The notes under the pieces: model-generated
Told to the model about the DNA's origin: nothing
Seen by the model: only the letters and a program-made list of their open reading frames with translations
Databases searched by the model: none
Part shown: one piece after another, positions 1 through 8,590 of the stretch
Numbering within the stretch: the first letter of the stretch is position 1
How the letters are laid out: every line of letters starts with the position of its first letter
Assembly (NCBI GenBank): GCA_035934235.1
Contig: DASYYB010000025.1
Location: 62,001-126,000 of the forward strand
Source of the DNA: REEB95 sp035934235
GTDB taxonomy: Bacteria; Pseudomonadota; Alphaproteobacteria; ATCC43930; CGMCC-115725
DNA length: 64,000 nt
Direction of reading: 5' to 3'
Position numbers and translations under genes: made by a program

Positions 1-245
1 TGGTCGAGGAGGTGTTTCCCGAAAAAGCGCCGATCGATATTGTCACCACGCCGAGTAACGACAATCGCTCCTATCACATCAACTCCGATAAGGTGATGCG
101 CGTTTTAGGCTTCAAGCCACGACATACGATTGAAGACGCAATTCGCGATTTGTGCCGGGCATTTGCCGAGGGCAAGTTGCCCAACAGCATGACCGATGAT
201 CGCTACTACAACGTCCGCACGTTGAAGGCTACCAAAGCCGCATGA
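1..245 (+). CDS. NAD-dependent epimerase/dehydratase, C-terminal end only (cut by window edge)
   Basis: The reading frame is open from base 3 of the window, so this is the 3' end of a gene that starts upstream; about 80 residues are visible. The stretch with SYHINSDKVMRVLGFKP followed by a helix (TIEDAIRDL) is the usual C-terminus of extended short-chain dehydrogenases that act on sugar nucleotides: a conserved D/N-S-x-K-x-x-x-x-L-G-F/W motif and then an 'ED(A/G)I' helix. The Rossmann fold and catalytic residues lie outside the window, so substrate and exact reaction cannot be judged. Its stop codon overlaps the start of the next epimerase gene by 4 bp (ATGA), which places both in one transcript. 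Confidence 0.8.
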   Translation, partial: VEEVFPEKAPIDIVTTPSNDNRSYHINSDKVMRVLGFKPRHTIEDAIRDLCRAFAEGKLPNSMTDDRYYNVRTLKATKAA

Positions 246-1261
246 GTCGTCGTCCGATCGCGCTTGTCACCGGTGGAGCGGGCTTCATCGGTTCGCACAT
301 GGTCGACCTGCTGCTCGGTCGTGGGTACGCGGTGCGGGTCGTCGACAACTTGAAGGGAGGGCATGAGAGCAATCTCGCCCACCACGCAGGTAGCGCTGAC
401 CTTGCCGTCGAATGGGTGGATGTTCGTGATTTGGCGCCCGAGGCCGCCATCTTCAAGGATGTGCGCTACGTATTTCACTTTGCTGGCATCGGCGACATTG
501 TTCCTTCCATCGAGCGCCCAACAGAGTACATGTCGACGAACGTGCAAGGCACGGTGCACGTTCTTGAAGGTGCGCGCGCCGCCGGTGTGACGAAGTTCGT
601 CTATGCAGCCTCATCGTCCTGTTACGGACTGGCTGCAACGCCGACACGCGAAGACCATCCGATCAAGCCGCAATACCCGTACGCATTGTCGAAATACATG
701 GGCGAGCAGGCCACGTTTCATTGGCACCAAGTGTATGGTCTGGCGGTCAACTCGATTTGTATTTTTAACGCCTACGGTCCGCGCGTCCGCACAACTGGCG
801 TTTATGGTGCGGTTTTCGGGGTGTTCTTTCGCCAGAAGCTTGCGCAGAAACCTTTCACGGTCGTAGGCGATGGAAACCAGACTCGAGATTTCGTCTATGC
901 CACCGACGTTGCCACGTCGTTTTTGGCAGCAGCAGAGACGTCTATTGTCGGTGAACGGTTCAATGTTGGTGCGGGCAATCCCCAGTCGGTCAACCGGCTC
1001 GTGTCGATCCTTGGCGGCGATGTGACCTACGTTCCCAAGCGACCCGGCGAGCCGGATTGCACGTTCGCGGATATCGGAAAAATCACATCGCAGCTCGGGT
1101 GGAAGCCGACGGTCGCATTCGAGGATGGAGTGCACCGTATGCTCACCGACATTGAACGTTGGCGCGATGCCCCACTGTGGGATCCGGCTTCGATCGAGCG
1201 TGCGACCGAAACCTGGTTTCGCTATCTCGGCAAGGAAGTGGCTGGACAGGGGGATCGATGA
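242..1261 (+). CDS. NAD-dependent sugar-nucleotide epimerase/dehydratase (extended SDR)
   Basis: A 339-residue extended SDR, the normal length for UDP-glucose 4-epimerase relatives. It has the NAD-binding GGAGFIG motif (residues 11-17), a serine-rich catalytic strand (AASSSCYG, about 122-129) and the catalytic YALSK (Tyr147, Lys151). It should interconvert or dehydrate an NDP-sugar in the cytoplasm for the surface glycan made by this cluster; the exact sugar is not readable from motifs. The ATG overlaps the previous stop by 4 bp, and its own TGA overlaps the ATG of the nucleotidyltransferase-kinase gene by 4 bp. An epimerase beside an HldE-like enzyme could be a heptose epimerase, but I see nothing that proves it. 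Confidence 0.85.
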   Translation: MSRRPIALVTGGAGFIGSHMVDLLLGRGYAVRVVDNLKGGHESNLAHHAGSADLAVEWVDVRDLAPEAAIFKDVRYVFHFAGIGDIVPSIERPTEYMSTNVQGTVHVLEGARAAGVTKFVYAASSSCYGLAATPTREDHPIKPQYPYALSKYMGEQATFHWHQVYGLAVNSICIFNAYGPRVRTTGVYGAVFGVFFRQKLAQKPFTVVGDGNQTRDFVYATDVATSFLAAAETSIVGERFNVGAGNPQSVNRLVSILGGDVTYVPKRPGEPDCTFADIGKITSQLGWKPTVAFEDGVHRMLTDIERWRDAPLWDPASIERATETWFRYLGKEVAGQGDR

Positions 1262-2808
1262 TCGTCCCGTTGATGGATCGCTATCGGCATAAGATCAAGA
1301 CGCCGGAAGAATTGCGCGCAATCGTCGGTGCGCGGCCGCGTAAGCAGCGCGTGATTATGTGCCATGGCGTGTTCGATGTCGTGCATCCTGGGCACGTCAG
1401 GCATTTGCTCTATGCCAAAAGCAAGGCGGAGATCCTCGTTGCGAGCATTACGGCTGATAAGCACATCACGAAGGGTTCTCATCGGCCGCACATCACGCAG
1501 GATCTGCGCGCGGTCAATCTCGCGGCTTTCGAGATGGTCGATTACGTCATCATCGACCGAAATGATAAGCCGCTGGCAAATATCGCGTTGATTCAGCCGG
1601 ACTATTTCGCAAAGGGTTTCGAGTACAACGCGGTAGGTCCGGCACCGAAATCCGCCGAAGAGGCCGAAGTGGTCGAATCCTATGGCGGCGAGATGATCTT
1701 CACGCCCGGTGATGTGGTCTATTCATCAAGCGCTCTCATCAACCTTGCGCCACCATCGGTTAAGCTCGAGACGCTGCAGATTCTGATGGAGCGTTACGGG
1801 CTAACGTTCGACGGACTGCGCAAAGTCTTGGATGACATGGCAGGTAAGCGCGTTCACGTCGTTGGTGACACTATCATCGACAGCTATACGCACTGCGCCA
1901 TGGTCGGCGGACAAACCAAGACGCCGACAATGAGTGTTCTCTATGAGCGGCGCGTCGATTATGTCGGGGGCGCCGGCGTTGTCGCCAAGCATCTGAAGGC
2001 GGCCGGCGCCAATGTCACCTTCTCGACGGTTCTCGGCGACGATGCGCTGAAAAATTTTACCCTCGAAGATCTTCGTTCGTCGGGTATCGACGTGCGCGCG
2101 ATCGTCGATCCGTCTCGGCCTTCGATCAATAAAAATGCGATTGTGGTCGGCGGCTATCGCCTCCTGAAAGTCGATACCCTCGATAATCGTTCAATTTCCG
2201 ACAGTATCCTCGGCTCGATCACGGATACAATTCGTTCGACCGCGACGGATGCCGTCGTCTTTTCCGATTTCAGGCACGGACTATTCAATCGCCGCACCAT
2301 TCCGGAATTAATCGACGCAATTCCAAAGGGCGCTTATCGGGTGGCGGACAGCCAAGTTGCGAGTCGCTGGGGCAATATTACCGAGTTTCTCGATTTTGAT
2401 CTCATTACGCCGAACGAGCGTGAGGCACGATTTGTGCTCGCCGATCAGGACTCAGGAATTCGCCCACTTGCATCTCGCCTCTACGACGCCGCGCGCTGCA
2501 AACTCCTCATCTTGAAACTCGGCGAACGCGGCGTTCTCGCGTGCAAGAATTCAGACCACGAGTCGCTCGATAGCTTCTTCGTTATCGACAGCTTTGTGGA
2601 AAATCTGGTCGAGCCGGTAGGCGCCGGCGATGCGCTCCTGGCCTATGCGACGCTGGCGATGTTGGCCTGCGGCAATGATGCAATTGCCACTATTCTTGGG
2701 ACTGTTGCCGCTGCATGCGAATGCGAACGCGATGGAAATGTCCCGGTCACACCGAACGACGTGGGACAAAAAATCTCGGCCATCGAACGCCAGATGAGTT
2801 TTGGCTGA
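1258..2808 (+). CDS. Cytidylyltransferase - PfkB sugar kinase fusion (HldE-like, reversed domain order)
   Basis: A 516-residue two-domain enzyme. Residues about 30-160 are a cytidylyltransferase-fold nucleotidyltransferase with the HPGH motif (43-46) after a GVFD strand, as in the C-terminal half of HldE. Residues about 195-510 are a PfkB/ribokinase domain with a GGAG motif (237-240) and the GAGD catalytic motif (455-458; Asp458 the expected base). In E. coli HldE the kinase comes first and the nucleotidyltransferase second; here the order is inverted. The likely reaction is phosphorylation of a sugar phosphate at C1 followed by NDP transfer, as in ADP-heptose synthesis, but the sugar is not proven. 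The ATG at 1258 was chosen because it makes a 4-bp overlap with the upstream stop; an in-frame GTG lies at 1159. No gmhA or gmhB partner is in the window. Confidence 0.85.
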   Translation: MIVPLMDRYRHKIKTPEELRAIVGARPRKQRVIMCHGVFDVVHPGHVRHLLYAKSKAEILVASITADKHITKGSHRPHITQDLRAVNLAAFEMVDYVIIDRNDKPLANIALIQPDYFAKGFEYNAVGPAPKSAEEAEVVESYGGEMIFTPGDVVYSSSALINLAPPSVKLETLQILMERYGLTFDGLRKVLDDMAGKRVHVVGDTIIDSYTHCAMVGGQTKTPTMSVLYERRVDYVGGAGVVAKHLKAAGANVTFSTVLGDDALKNFTLEDLRSSGIDVRAIVDPSRPSINKNAIVVGGYRLLKVDTLDNRSISDSILGSITDTIRSTATDAVVFSDFRHGLFNRRTIPELIDAIPKGAYRVADSQVASRWGNITEFLDFDLITPNEREARFVLADQDSGIRPLASRLYDAARCKLLILKLGERGVLACKNSDHESLDSFFVIDSFVENLVEPVGAGDALLAYATLAMLACGNDAIATILGTVAAACECERDGNVPVTPNDVGQKISAIERQMSFG

Positions 2809-2809
2809 C

Positions 2810-3748
2810 ATGCGTGTTGTCGTTGCCGGGCTTGGTGTTCAGGGTCATAAGCGCAAGAAATTCGCTGGTGCTGACTTTGTCGCGTCGGTTGATCCCGCGA
2901 ATGGTGAAGCGGATTTTCGCAAGCTTAAGGACGTTCCGATCGGTGCCTACGACGCGGTGCTCGCCTGTATTCCAGACGAGCCGAAACTCGATCTGCTGCG
3001 CTATTGCGTCGAGCACGGTAAGCACGTGTTGGTGGAAAAGCCGCTCTGGGTGAAAAACCCGAACGACCTTGCTGAGATCGAGCAGAAAGCACGGCGGAAG
3101 GGCGTAACGGTTTATACCGCCTACAATCACCGCTTCGAGCCGCACTACGTGCGAATGCGCGATCTCATCCGGTCCGGCGCATTGGGCCGCATATATAGTT
3201 GTCGGATGTTCTACGGCAATGGTACGGCGCGGCTGGTACGTGATTCGGTATGGCGTGATTCCGGAGCGGGCGTCCTGCCTGATCTAGGATCTCATCTCCT
3301 CGATACGTGCCGGTTCTGGTTCGGCGACATAGACCCGAAGTTCTCAGTTATCGCGGTAAACACATTCGAAAATCGCGCGCCCGATCACGTCGTCATCGCC
3401 AACCAATCGATGTGGCCGCGCCTCGAGCTCGAGATGACACTATTGATGTGGCGCAATCATTTTACCTGCGACATTCTCGCCGAAAACGGAACTGCCCACA
3501 TTACGTCACTCTGCAAGTGGGGCCCAACCACGTTCATCCACCGGTCGCGCATTCTTCCAAGCGGCCGCCCTCCGGAGGAAAGCGTGACATTAGTTCAGGA
3601 TGACCCGACCTGGGCATCGGAATACGCGCATTTCAAAAACTTGTGTATGGGTTCCGGCACGAGCGATCTGTCCAACGACCGCTGGTTACATGATGTGCTA
3701 TCGCGACTCGGCGAAGAAGCCTCTGCAATGGCGAGAGCGAACGTATGA
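2810..3748 (+). CDS. Gfo/Idh/MocA-family oxidoreductase
   Basis: A 312-residue NAD(P)-dependent oxidoreductase. The N-terminus has a Rossmann strand with GLGVQG, the GKHVLVEKP motif of the family lies at about residues 70-78, and the C-terminal alpha/beta domain follows. In polysaccharide clusters such enzymes oxidise or reduce NDP-sugars (for example the 3-keto step), and that role is inferred here. ATG 2810 lies one base after the stop of the kinase fusion; a TTG at 2801 is in frame but would overlap it. The stop overlaps the next start by 4 bp (ATGA), so it is in the same operon. Confidence 0.85.
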   Translation: MRVVVAGLGVQGHKRKKFAGADFVASVDPANGEADFRKLKDVPIGAYDAVLACIPDEPKLDLLRYCVEHGKHVLVEKPLWVKNPNDLAEIEQKARRKGVTVYTAYNHRFEPHYVRMRDLIRSGALGRIYSCRMFYGNGTARLVRDSVWRDSGAGVLPDLGSHLLDTCRFWFGDIDPKFSVIAVNTFENRAPDHVVIANQSMWPRLELEMTLLMWRNHFTCDILAENGTAHITSLCKWGPTTFIHRSRILPSGRPPEESVTLVQDDPTWASEYAHFKNLCMGSGTSDLSNDRWLHDVLSRLGEEASAMARANV

Positions 3749-5034
3749 CGTCACCGGTTGTTGCGTTTGCAGGCATGACTCATCTTGGCCTGGTTTCGGC
3801 GTCCGCGGTGGCGGCCGCGGGCTTTGACACGATCTGCTTTGATCCAGACGAGGTGCTCATCCGCCGTCTTGCCCGCGGCGAACTGCCGGTGCTCGAGCCG
3901 AACTTGCCCGAAATGATCATCGCGAATGGGCGACGGCAGAGATTTACTTCGTCGATCGGCGATATCGGCCAATGCGACGTGGTGTACGTTGCGCCCGACA
4001 TCGCAACTGACGATGCCGGACGGAGTGACACTTCGGCATTGCGGACGTTGATCGGCGCCATCGTTCCGGCAATGCAAGAGACCGCGGTGCTCGTGGTCCT
4101 GTCGCAGGTCGAACCCGGATTCACGCGCGCTCTGACGGCGCCGCCACCCGACCGGCGCTACTACCAAGTCGAAACCCTCGTGTTTGGCCGGGCGGTTGAG
4201 CGCGCTACCAAACCGGAACGCTACATTGTCGGATGTGCGGACCCAAGCCGGCCGCTGGATGCGAGATTCAACGCAGTCCTCAAGGCGTTCAATTGTCCGA
4301 TTTTGCCGATGCGGTACGAAAGCGCGGAGCTCGCAAAAATATCAATCAACATGTGTCTCGTGGCGTCGATTGGAGTCGCAAACACCATGGCCGAATTGTG
4401 CGAAGCGCTCGGTGCGGATTGGAGCGAGATTGTGCCGGCCTTGAAGCTTGATCGTCGCATCGGCCAATACAGCTACTTGGCACCTGGCCTTGGCATTGCC
4501 GGCGGAAACCTTGAGCGCGACCTTGCGACGGTGATTAGGCTCGCAGGCGAGCGCGGCACCGACAGCGGTATCGTCAAGGCTTGGATCGCCAATAGCCGCC
4601 ATTGCCGCGATTGGGCGCTGCGGACGTTGCGGCGCACGGTGCTCGTAGATCGGAAGGACCCGCTGGTTGCAGTTTGGGGGCTGGCGTACAAAGAGAATAC
4701 CCACTCGGTAAAGAATTCTCCGTCACTCGCGACGCTTCGGCAGCTTCCCGAGGTCCGGTTTCGTGTGCACGATCCTGCGGTTCACCTTGGGAATGCTGAA
4801 AATCCACGTGCAGAGACCGCGGGAAATGCTGTGGCGGCGCTCGCCGGTGCGGATGCCCTGATGATTTTGACCCCTTGGCCGGAGTACCGGGAAGTCGCGC
4901 CGACCCAAATCGCGGCTGCTCTGCCTGGGAGGCTCGTCATTGATCCCTATCGTGTGCTCGATCCAAACCAAGCTCACGCGGCCGGGCTCACCTATTTCAC
5001 GCTCGGCATGCCACCTGTTGAACATCGCGCCTGA
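3745..5034 (+). CDS. Nucleotide-sugar dehydrogenase family protein lacking the catalytic cysteine
   Basis: A 429-residue protein with the three-domain layout of UDP-glucose/UDP-ManNAc dehydrogenases: an N-terminal Rossmann domain (GMTHLG near residue 10 replaces the usual GxGYVG), the central helical domain with ELAK (Lys198 at the conserved lysine) and a C-terminal UDP-binding domain with the VWGLAYKENTHSVKNSPS motif (a variant of GLAFKPxTDDxRxSPS). The active-site loop that normally reads GGSCFPKD reads AGGNLERD (252-259): Asn255 stands where the nucleophilic Cys should be, while Asp259 is kept. The Cys is needed for the second oxidation to the acid, so this enzyme may stop at an aldehyde, catalyse something else, or have only a binding role. 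It is coupled to its upstream neighbour by a 4-bp overlap. Confidence 0.8.
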   Translation: MTSPVVAFAGMTHLGLVSASAVAAAGFDTICFDPDEVLIRRLARGELPVLEPNLPEMIIANGRRQRFTSSIGDIGQCDVVYVAPDIATDDAGRSDTSALRTLIGAIVPAMQETAVLVVLSQVEPGFTRALTAPPPDRRYYQVETLVFGRAVERATKPERYIVGCADPSRPLDARFNAVLKAFNCPILPMRYESAELAKISINMCLVASIGVANTMAELCEALGADWSEIVPALKLDRRIGQYSYLAPGLGIAGGNLERDLATVIRLAGERGTDSGIVKAWIANSRHCRDWALRTLRRTVLVDRKDPLVAVWGLAYKENTHSVKNSPSLATLRQLPEVRFRVHDPAVHLGNAENPRAETAGNAVAALAGADALMILTPWPEYREVAPTQIAAALPGRLVIDPYRVLDPNQAHAAGLTYFTLGMPPVEHRA

Positions 5035-5056
5035 CCAAGATCCACGCCTAAAACAC

Positions 5057-5947
5057 GTGCTTCAGCACACCAATAAAAACCCAACGCCGCCCGAGCGTAC
5101 GGTGATTATGGGCGCGGGCGGCTTCGTCGGTGCAGCAATCGTACGTCGTTTGCGCAATCGAAATTTGCCGGTACTGCCACTCGGCCGGCACGAGATCGAT
5201 CTTCTCCAAACCAGTGCCGGCGCAAAGCTCGCCGGCTTGTTACAGTCGACAGACTCTTTCGTTGCGGTTTCCGCGCTCGCGCCTGTGAAGACGCCGGACA
5301 TGCTGCGCAACAACATCACGATGATCGAGGCGATGGTTGAAGCGTTATGTTCGAGGCCGGTCGCCCACGTTCTGAATATCGGTTCCGACGCCGTGTTCGC
5401 CGACAGTTCGACGCCGCTTACCGAGGAATCGGGCCGCACTCCCAACAGTCTTCACGGCATTATGCATCTTGCACGCGAAGTGATGCTGGCGGACGCGGTC
5501 GGCGCAGCGCCATTCGCAACCTTGCGGCCGACGTTGATCTACGGCGCGGACGATCCGCATAACGGTTACGGCCCAAACCGTTTCCGCCGGTTGGCGGCTG
5601 CTGGCGAAGAAATCGCGCTGTTCGGGGAGGGCGAGGAGCGCCGCGACCATGTCTGGGTCGAGGATGTCGCCGAACTCGCTGTTAGGATTCTGTTACACCG
5701 TAGCCAGGGATCGCTCAACGCTGCGACTGGCACCGCGATATCGTTCCGCGAGGCCGCCGAGGCCGTCGCCTCTCACTTCCCGGCTGCACCGAAGATCAGA
5801 TTCGTACCGCGCCAGGGACCGATGCCTCATAACGGCTATCGGCCGTTCAATCCGGCAGCCACCCGAACGGCGTTTCCGGATTTCAAGTACACATTGCCGC
5901 GCGACGGATTTGCCAAAGTGCACGCTCAGACAGTGGAGGCGGCATGA
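5057..5947 (+). CDS. NAD(P)-dependent SDR, sugar epimerase/reductase type
   Basis: About 296 residues with the nucleotide-binding motif GAGGFVG close to the N-terminus and a downstream DHVWVEDVAEL segment typical of extended SDRs that act on NDP-sugars. The usual YxxxK is not obvious: the expected region reads SLHGIMHLAREVML, so a His or another residue may stand in for Tyr; this needs an alignment. The start is uncertain. GTG 5057 was chosen; TTG 5018 (overlapping the previous gene) and GTG 5102 (just before the glycine motif) are alternatives. The 3' end overlaps the next gene by 4 bp. Function in the glycan pathway is inferred from context. Confidence 0.7.
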   Translation: MLQHTNKNPTPPERTVIMGAGGFVGAAIVRRLRNRNLPVLPLGRHEIDLLQTSAGAKLAGLLQSTDSFVAVSALAPVKTPDMLRNNITMIEAMVEALCSRPVAHVLNIGSDAVFADSSTPLTEESGRTPNSLHGIMHLAREVMLADAVGAAPFATLRPTLIYGADDPHNGYGPNRFRRLAAAGEEIALFGEGEERRDHVWVEDVAELAVRILLHRSQGSLNAATGTAISFREAAEAVASHFPAAPKIRFVPRQGPMPHNGYRPFNPAATRTAFPDFKYTLPRDGFAKVHAQTVEAA

Positions 5948-6606
5948 CGGGGCGCGAGATCAATCTTCTAAGCGCCTTGCCAAAAACCAAGCGCAATATC
6001 CAGGCGCGTAAGGAAGCGAAGGATCCGGAGGTGGTGCGCATCTCCCGGGAGTATGGTGCGGAATATTTCGACGGGCCCCGTGACTACGGCTATGGCGGCT
6101 ACAAATACGATGGCCGCTGGGTTCCGGTGGCGCGGGACATCATTACCCATTTCGGCCTGAAGCCCGGAGATCGCATTCTCGATGTCGGCTGCGCCAAGGG
6201 CTTTCTCGTGAAGGACCTGCTCGAAGAAGTTCCCGGACTCCAGGCCTTTGGACTCGACATTTCCGAATACGCGCTCATGAATTGTCATCCGGACGTCGTC
6301 GGTCGCCTTCATCTCGGATCGGCAGACCACCTGCCATTTCCAGACAACAGTTTCGCTGCGGTGATTTCGCTCGATACGATTCACAATCTGCCGCGTGCGC
6401 GCGCCAAGGTGGCGCTCCAGGAAATCCAGCGCCTATCGAGCGGCCGCGCCTTTGTACGCGTTGATAGCTATCGCACGTCCCAGCAGAAGGACATATTCGA
6501 GAGTTGGGTACTGACGGCAAAGTTCCATGATTATCCGCAAGGCTGGGTCGCGCTCTTCAATGAGGCGGGCTACACCGGCGACTATTATTGGACAATCATC
6601 GAATAG
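5944..6606 (+). CDS. Class I SAM-dependent methyltransferase
   Basis: A 220-residue protein with motif I ILDVGCAKG (about residues 79-87), an acidic strand 2 (FGLDIS) and a post-I/IV region (LPFPDNSFAAVISLDTIHN) typical of Methyltransf_11-type enzymes. It probably methylates a sugar hydroxyl or amino group, or a sugar nucleotide, for this cluster; the acceptor cannot be read from sequence. The ATG overlaps the stop of the upstream SDR by 4 bp. About 100 bp separate it from the next gene, the first sizeable gap in the run. Confidence 0.8.
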   Translation: MTGREINLLSALPKTKRNIQARKEAKDPEVVRISREYGAEYFDGPRDYGYGGYKYDGRWVPVARDIITHFGLKPGDRILDVGCAKGFLVKDLLEEVPGLQAFGLDISEYALMNCHPDVVGRLHLGSADHLPFPDNSFAAVISLDTIHNLPRARAKVALQEIQRLSSGRAFVRVDSYRTSQQKDIFESWVLTAKFHDYPQGWVALFNEAGYTGDYYWTIIE

Positions 6607-6705
6607 CCTTGGCGTATTCTCTATGAATGTTCGTGCCGTGAGCGTTGAAGTGCGGTGGTGTCGGTCAAAAATTGCAACGTCCAAGATCATCGGGAAGGAT
6701 GGCGA

Positions 6706-7701
6706 ATGAGCGGCAAGACCTATGCGATACTTGGTGGCGGTGGATCCTTTGGGATCCACTCGGCGTTTTACCTGCTGGATCACGCCAATCCCAAAAAGGT
6801 GATCGGAATCGGCCGCAATCCGTTGCGGCCTGAGCCGTTCTCGCTCGGCATAGACAAGCGCGACGGTTACCAATACCACGCGCGCCACGTCACCTATGAA
6901 CTCGACTTGCTGCTCGAACTGCTCGACAAAGAGAAGCCCAATGTCATCGTGAACTTCGCGGCGCAAGGCGAGGGCGCAGTCTCGTGGAAGCACTCCTGGC
7001 GCTTCTTCGAGACCAACTCGATGGCGCTGGCGCGTCTCGTGGAAGAGCTGATGAAGCGAGATTGGCTTGAGCGCTTCATTCAAATTGGAACCTCGGAGAT
7101 GTATGGCTCGGTTGAGCACGCAGCGACCGAGGACGAGCCGATCAAACCGTCCAGCCCTTATGCCGCGTCGAAAGTGGCGTTCGACATGTATCTGGTCTCC
7201 GTCCACCGATTCTTGAAGTTTCCGATGAACATCATCCGGCCGTCGAATGCATACTGTCCGGGCCAGCTGCTCCATCGGGTGATTCCAAAGGTCATCTGGT
7301 GCGGTTTGACCGGGAACAAACTGCCCCTGCACGGCGGCGGTAGGGCCGAAAAGTCGTATATCCACGCGCGCGACCTGGGCGAGGCCATTCACCTCGTAGC
7401 GGAGAAGGCGCCATTAGGCACGACCTACAATGCCGGACCGGCCAAACCCACGTCGATCCGCGAAGTTGTTGAACGCACCGCCCGTGCTATGGGCATTCCA
7501 TTCGAAAAGATTGCGGAAGTAACCGCCGATCGCCTCGGGCAGGATTCTCGCTATTGGCTCGACTCCACGGCGATCAAACGGGCGGTCGGTTGGGAACCGA
7601 GGACCGATTGGGACACCGGCCTCGCTGAGATGGTGGCGTGGGGCCAGAAATATGCAACCCAGATTCGCGACTGGCCGACGGACTACGTGCTGAGAGCCTG
7701 A
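6706..7701 (+). CDS. NAD-dependent epimerase/dehydratase resembling GDP-mannose 4,6-dehydratase
   Basis: A 331-residue extended SDR. The N-terminal glycine motif is GGGGSFG (10-16), followed by a catalytic region SEMYGS and SPYAASK (YxxxK). The segment RPSNAYCPGQLL with a downstream SYIHARDLG matches NDP-sugar dehydratases/epimerases. ATG 6706 was preferred over an in-frame GTG at 6655 because the Rossmann strand then starts at the usual distance. It is followed closely by the transketolase pair, so it may act on the sugar those enzymes make or use; that link is inferred. Confidence 0.8.
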   Translation: MSGKTYAILGGGGSFGIHSAFYLLDHANPKKVIGIGRNPLRPEPFSLGIDKRDGYQYHARHVTYELDLLLELLDKEKPNVIVNFAAQGEGAVSWKHSWRFFETNSMALARLVEELMKRDWLERFIQIGTSEMYGSVEHAATEDEPIKPSSPYAASKVAFDMYLVSVHRFLKFPMNIIRPSNAYCPGQLLHRVIPKVIWCGLTGNKLPLHGGGRAEKSYIHARDLGEAIHLVAEKAPLGTTYNAGPAKPTSIREVVERTARAMGIPFEKIAEVTADRLGQDSRYWLDSTAIKRAVGWEPRTDWDTGLAEMVAWGQKYATQIRDWPTDYVLRA

Positions 7702-7720
7702 ATTGCAAGGGATCGCGCCC

Positions 7721-8563
7721 ATGCCTCAAACGCCGGCGCAGCTGCGCCGCAATGCCTTCGATTCAGCCGCTGCGCGTCAGCGCTGCCTTGCCTATCGTCG
7801 CCGCGTGCTCGACATTTCCCAGCAGGTGACGGCTCTGCATGTGGCGCCGGCTTTTTCCTGCATGGAAATCGTCGACGTCATCTTCAAGGGTCTCATGCGC
7901 TGGACATCGCCGGACCACTCGCCAGACGTATTCCTGATGTCAAAAGGCCATGGCTGTCTGACGCAGTATGTCATCCTCGAAGAAATGGGCGTGCTCGACC
8001 GGAAGGACCTCGAGCTTTACTGCAAGCCAGCAGGAAGGCTGGGCGCACACCCCGATTTTGGAACGCCGGGTATTGCCGCGTCGACCGGATCACTCGGGCA
8101 CGGTATGGGGATTGCGACGGGCATGGCCTACGCCGAACGCCTCCAAAAGCGCGACGGCAAAATCTTTGTGTTGCTAAGTGACGGTGAGTGCCAGGAAGGG
8201 TCGACTTGGGAGGGAGCCATGATGGCGGCCAATCTGAGGCTCGATAATCTGACGGCTTTCGTCGATTTGAACGATTTTGGTGGACTTGAACGGATGAGCG
8301 AAGGGCACCGCGCCTTTTATCCGCTAGCCGAGAAATTTGCCGCTTTCGGTTGGAATACGGTCGAGGTCAACGGCCATGCCGCCGATGAGATATTTACGGC
8401 AGCGATCGACGCCAATCGTGATCGGCCGCTGGCTGTCATCTGTCGGACGGTGAAAGGCAAGGGCGTCTCTTACATGGAGAACGTGCCGATCTGGCATTAC
8501 CGCTCGCCGAACCGCGACGAATATCAGCAGGCGCTCGCCGAGCTCACAGAGATTTCTGAATAA
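7721..8563 (+). CDS. Transketolase, N-terminal (pyrophosphate-binding) subunit
   Basis: A 280-residue protein equal to the first third of a full transketolase. It has the SKGHG region (74-78), STGSLGHGMG (121-130) and the thiamine diphosphate/Mg motif SDGECQEG (153-160) with LNDF about 27 residues later. The pyrimidine-binding half is encoded separately just downstream, as in split bacterial and archaeal transketolases. Together they would move a two-carbon ketol unit between sugar phosphates. A split transketolase inside a glycan cluster suggests synthesis of an unusual sugar backbone or supply of a precursor. ATG 7721 was chosen; a TTG at 7703 is also in frame. Confidence 0.88.
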   Translation: MPQTPAQLRRNAFDSAAARQRCLAYRRRVLDISQQVTALHVAPAFSCMEIVDVIFKGLMRWTSPDHSPDVFLMSKGHGCLTQYVILEEMGVLDRKDLELYCKPAGRLGAHPDFGTPGIAASTGSLGHGMGIATGMAYAERLQKRDGKIFVLLSDGECQEGSTWEGAMMAANLRLDNLTAFVDLNDFGGLERMSEGHRAFYPLAEKFAAFGWNTVEVNGHAADEIFTAAIDANRDRPLAVICRTVKGKGVSYMENVPIWHYRSPNRDEYQQALAELTEISE

Positions 8564-8590
8564 GGGTCATCGAGGCAAAGGTCTTACATA

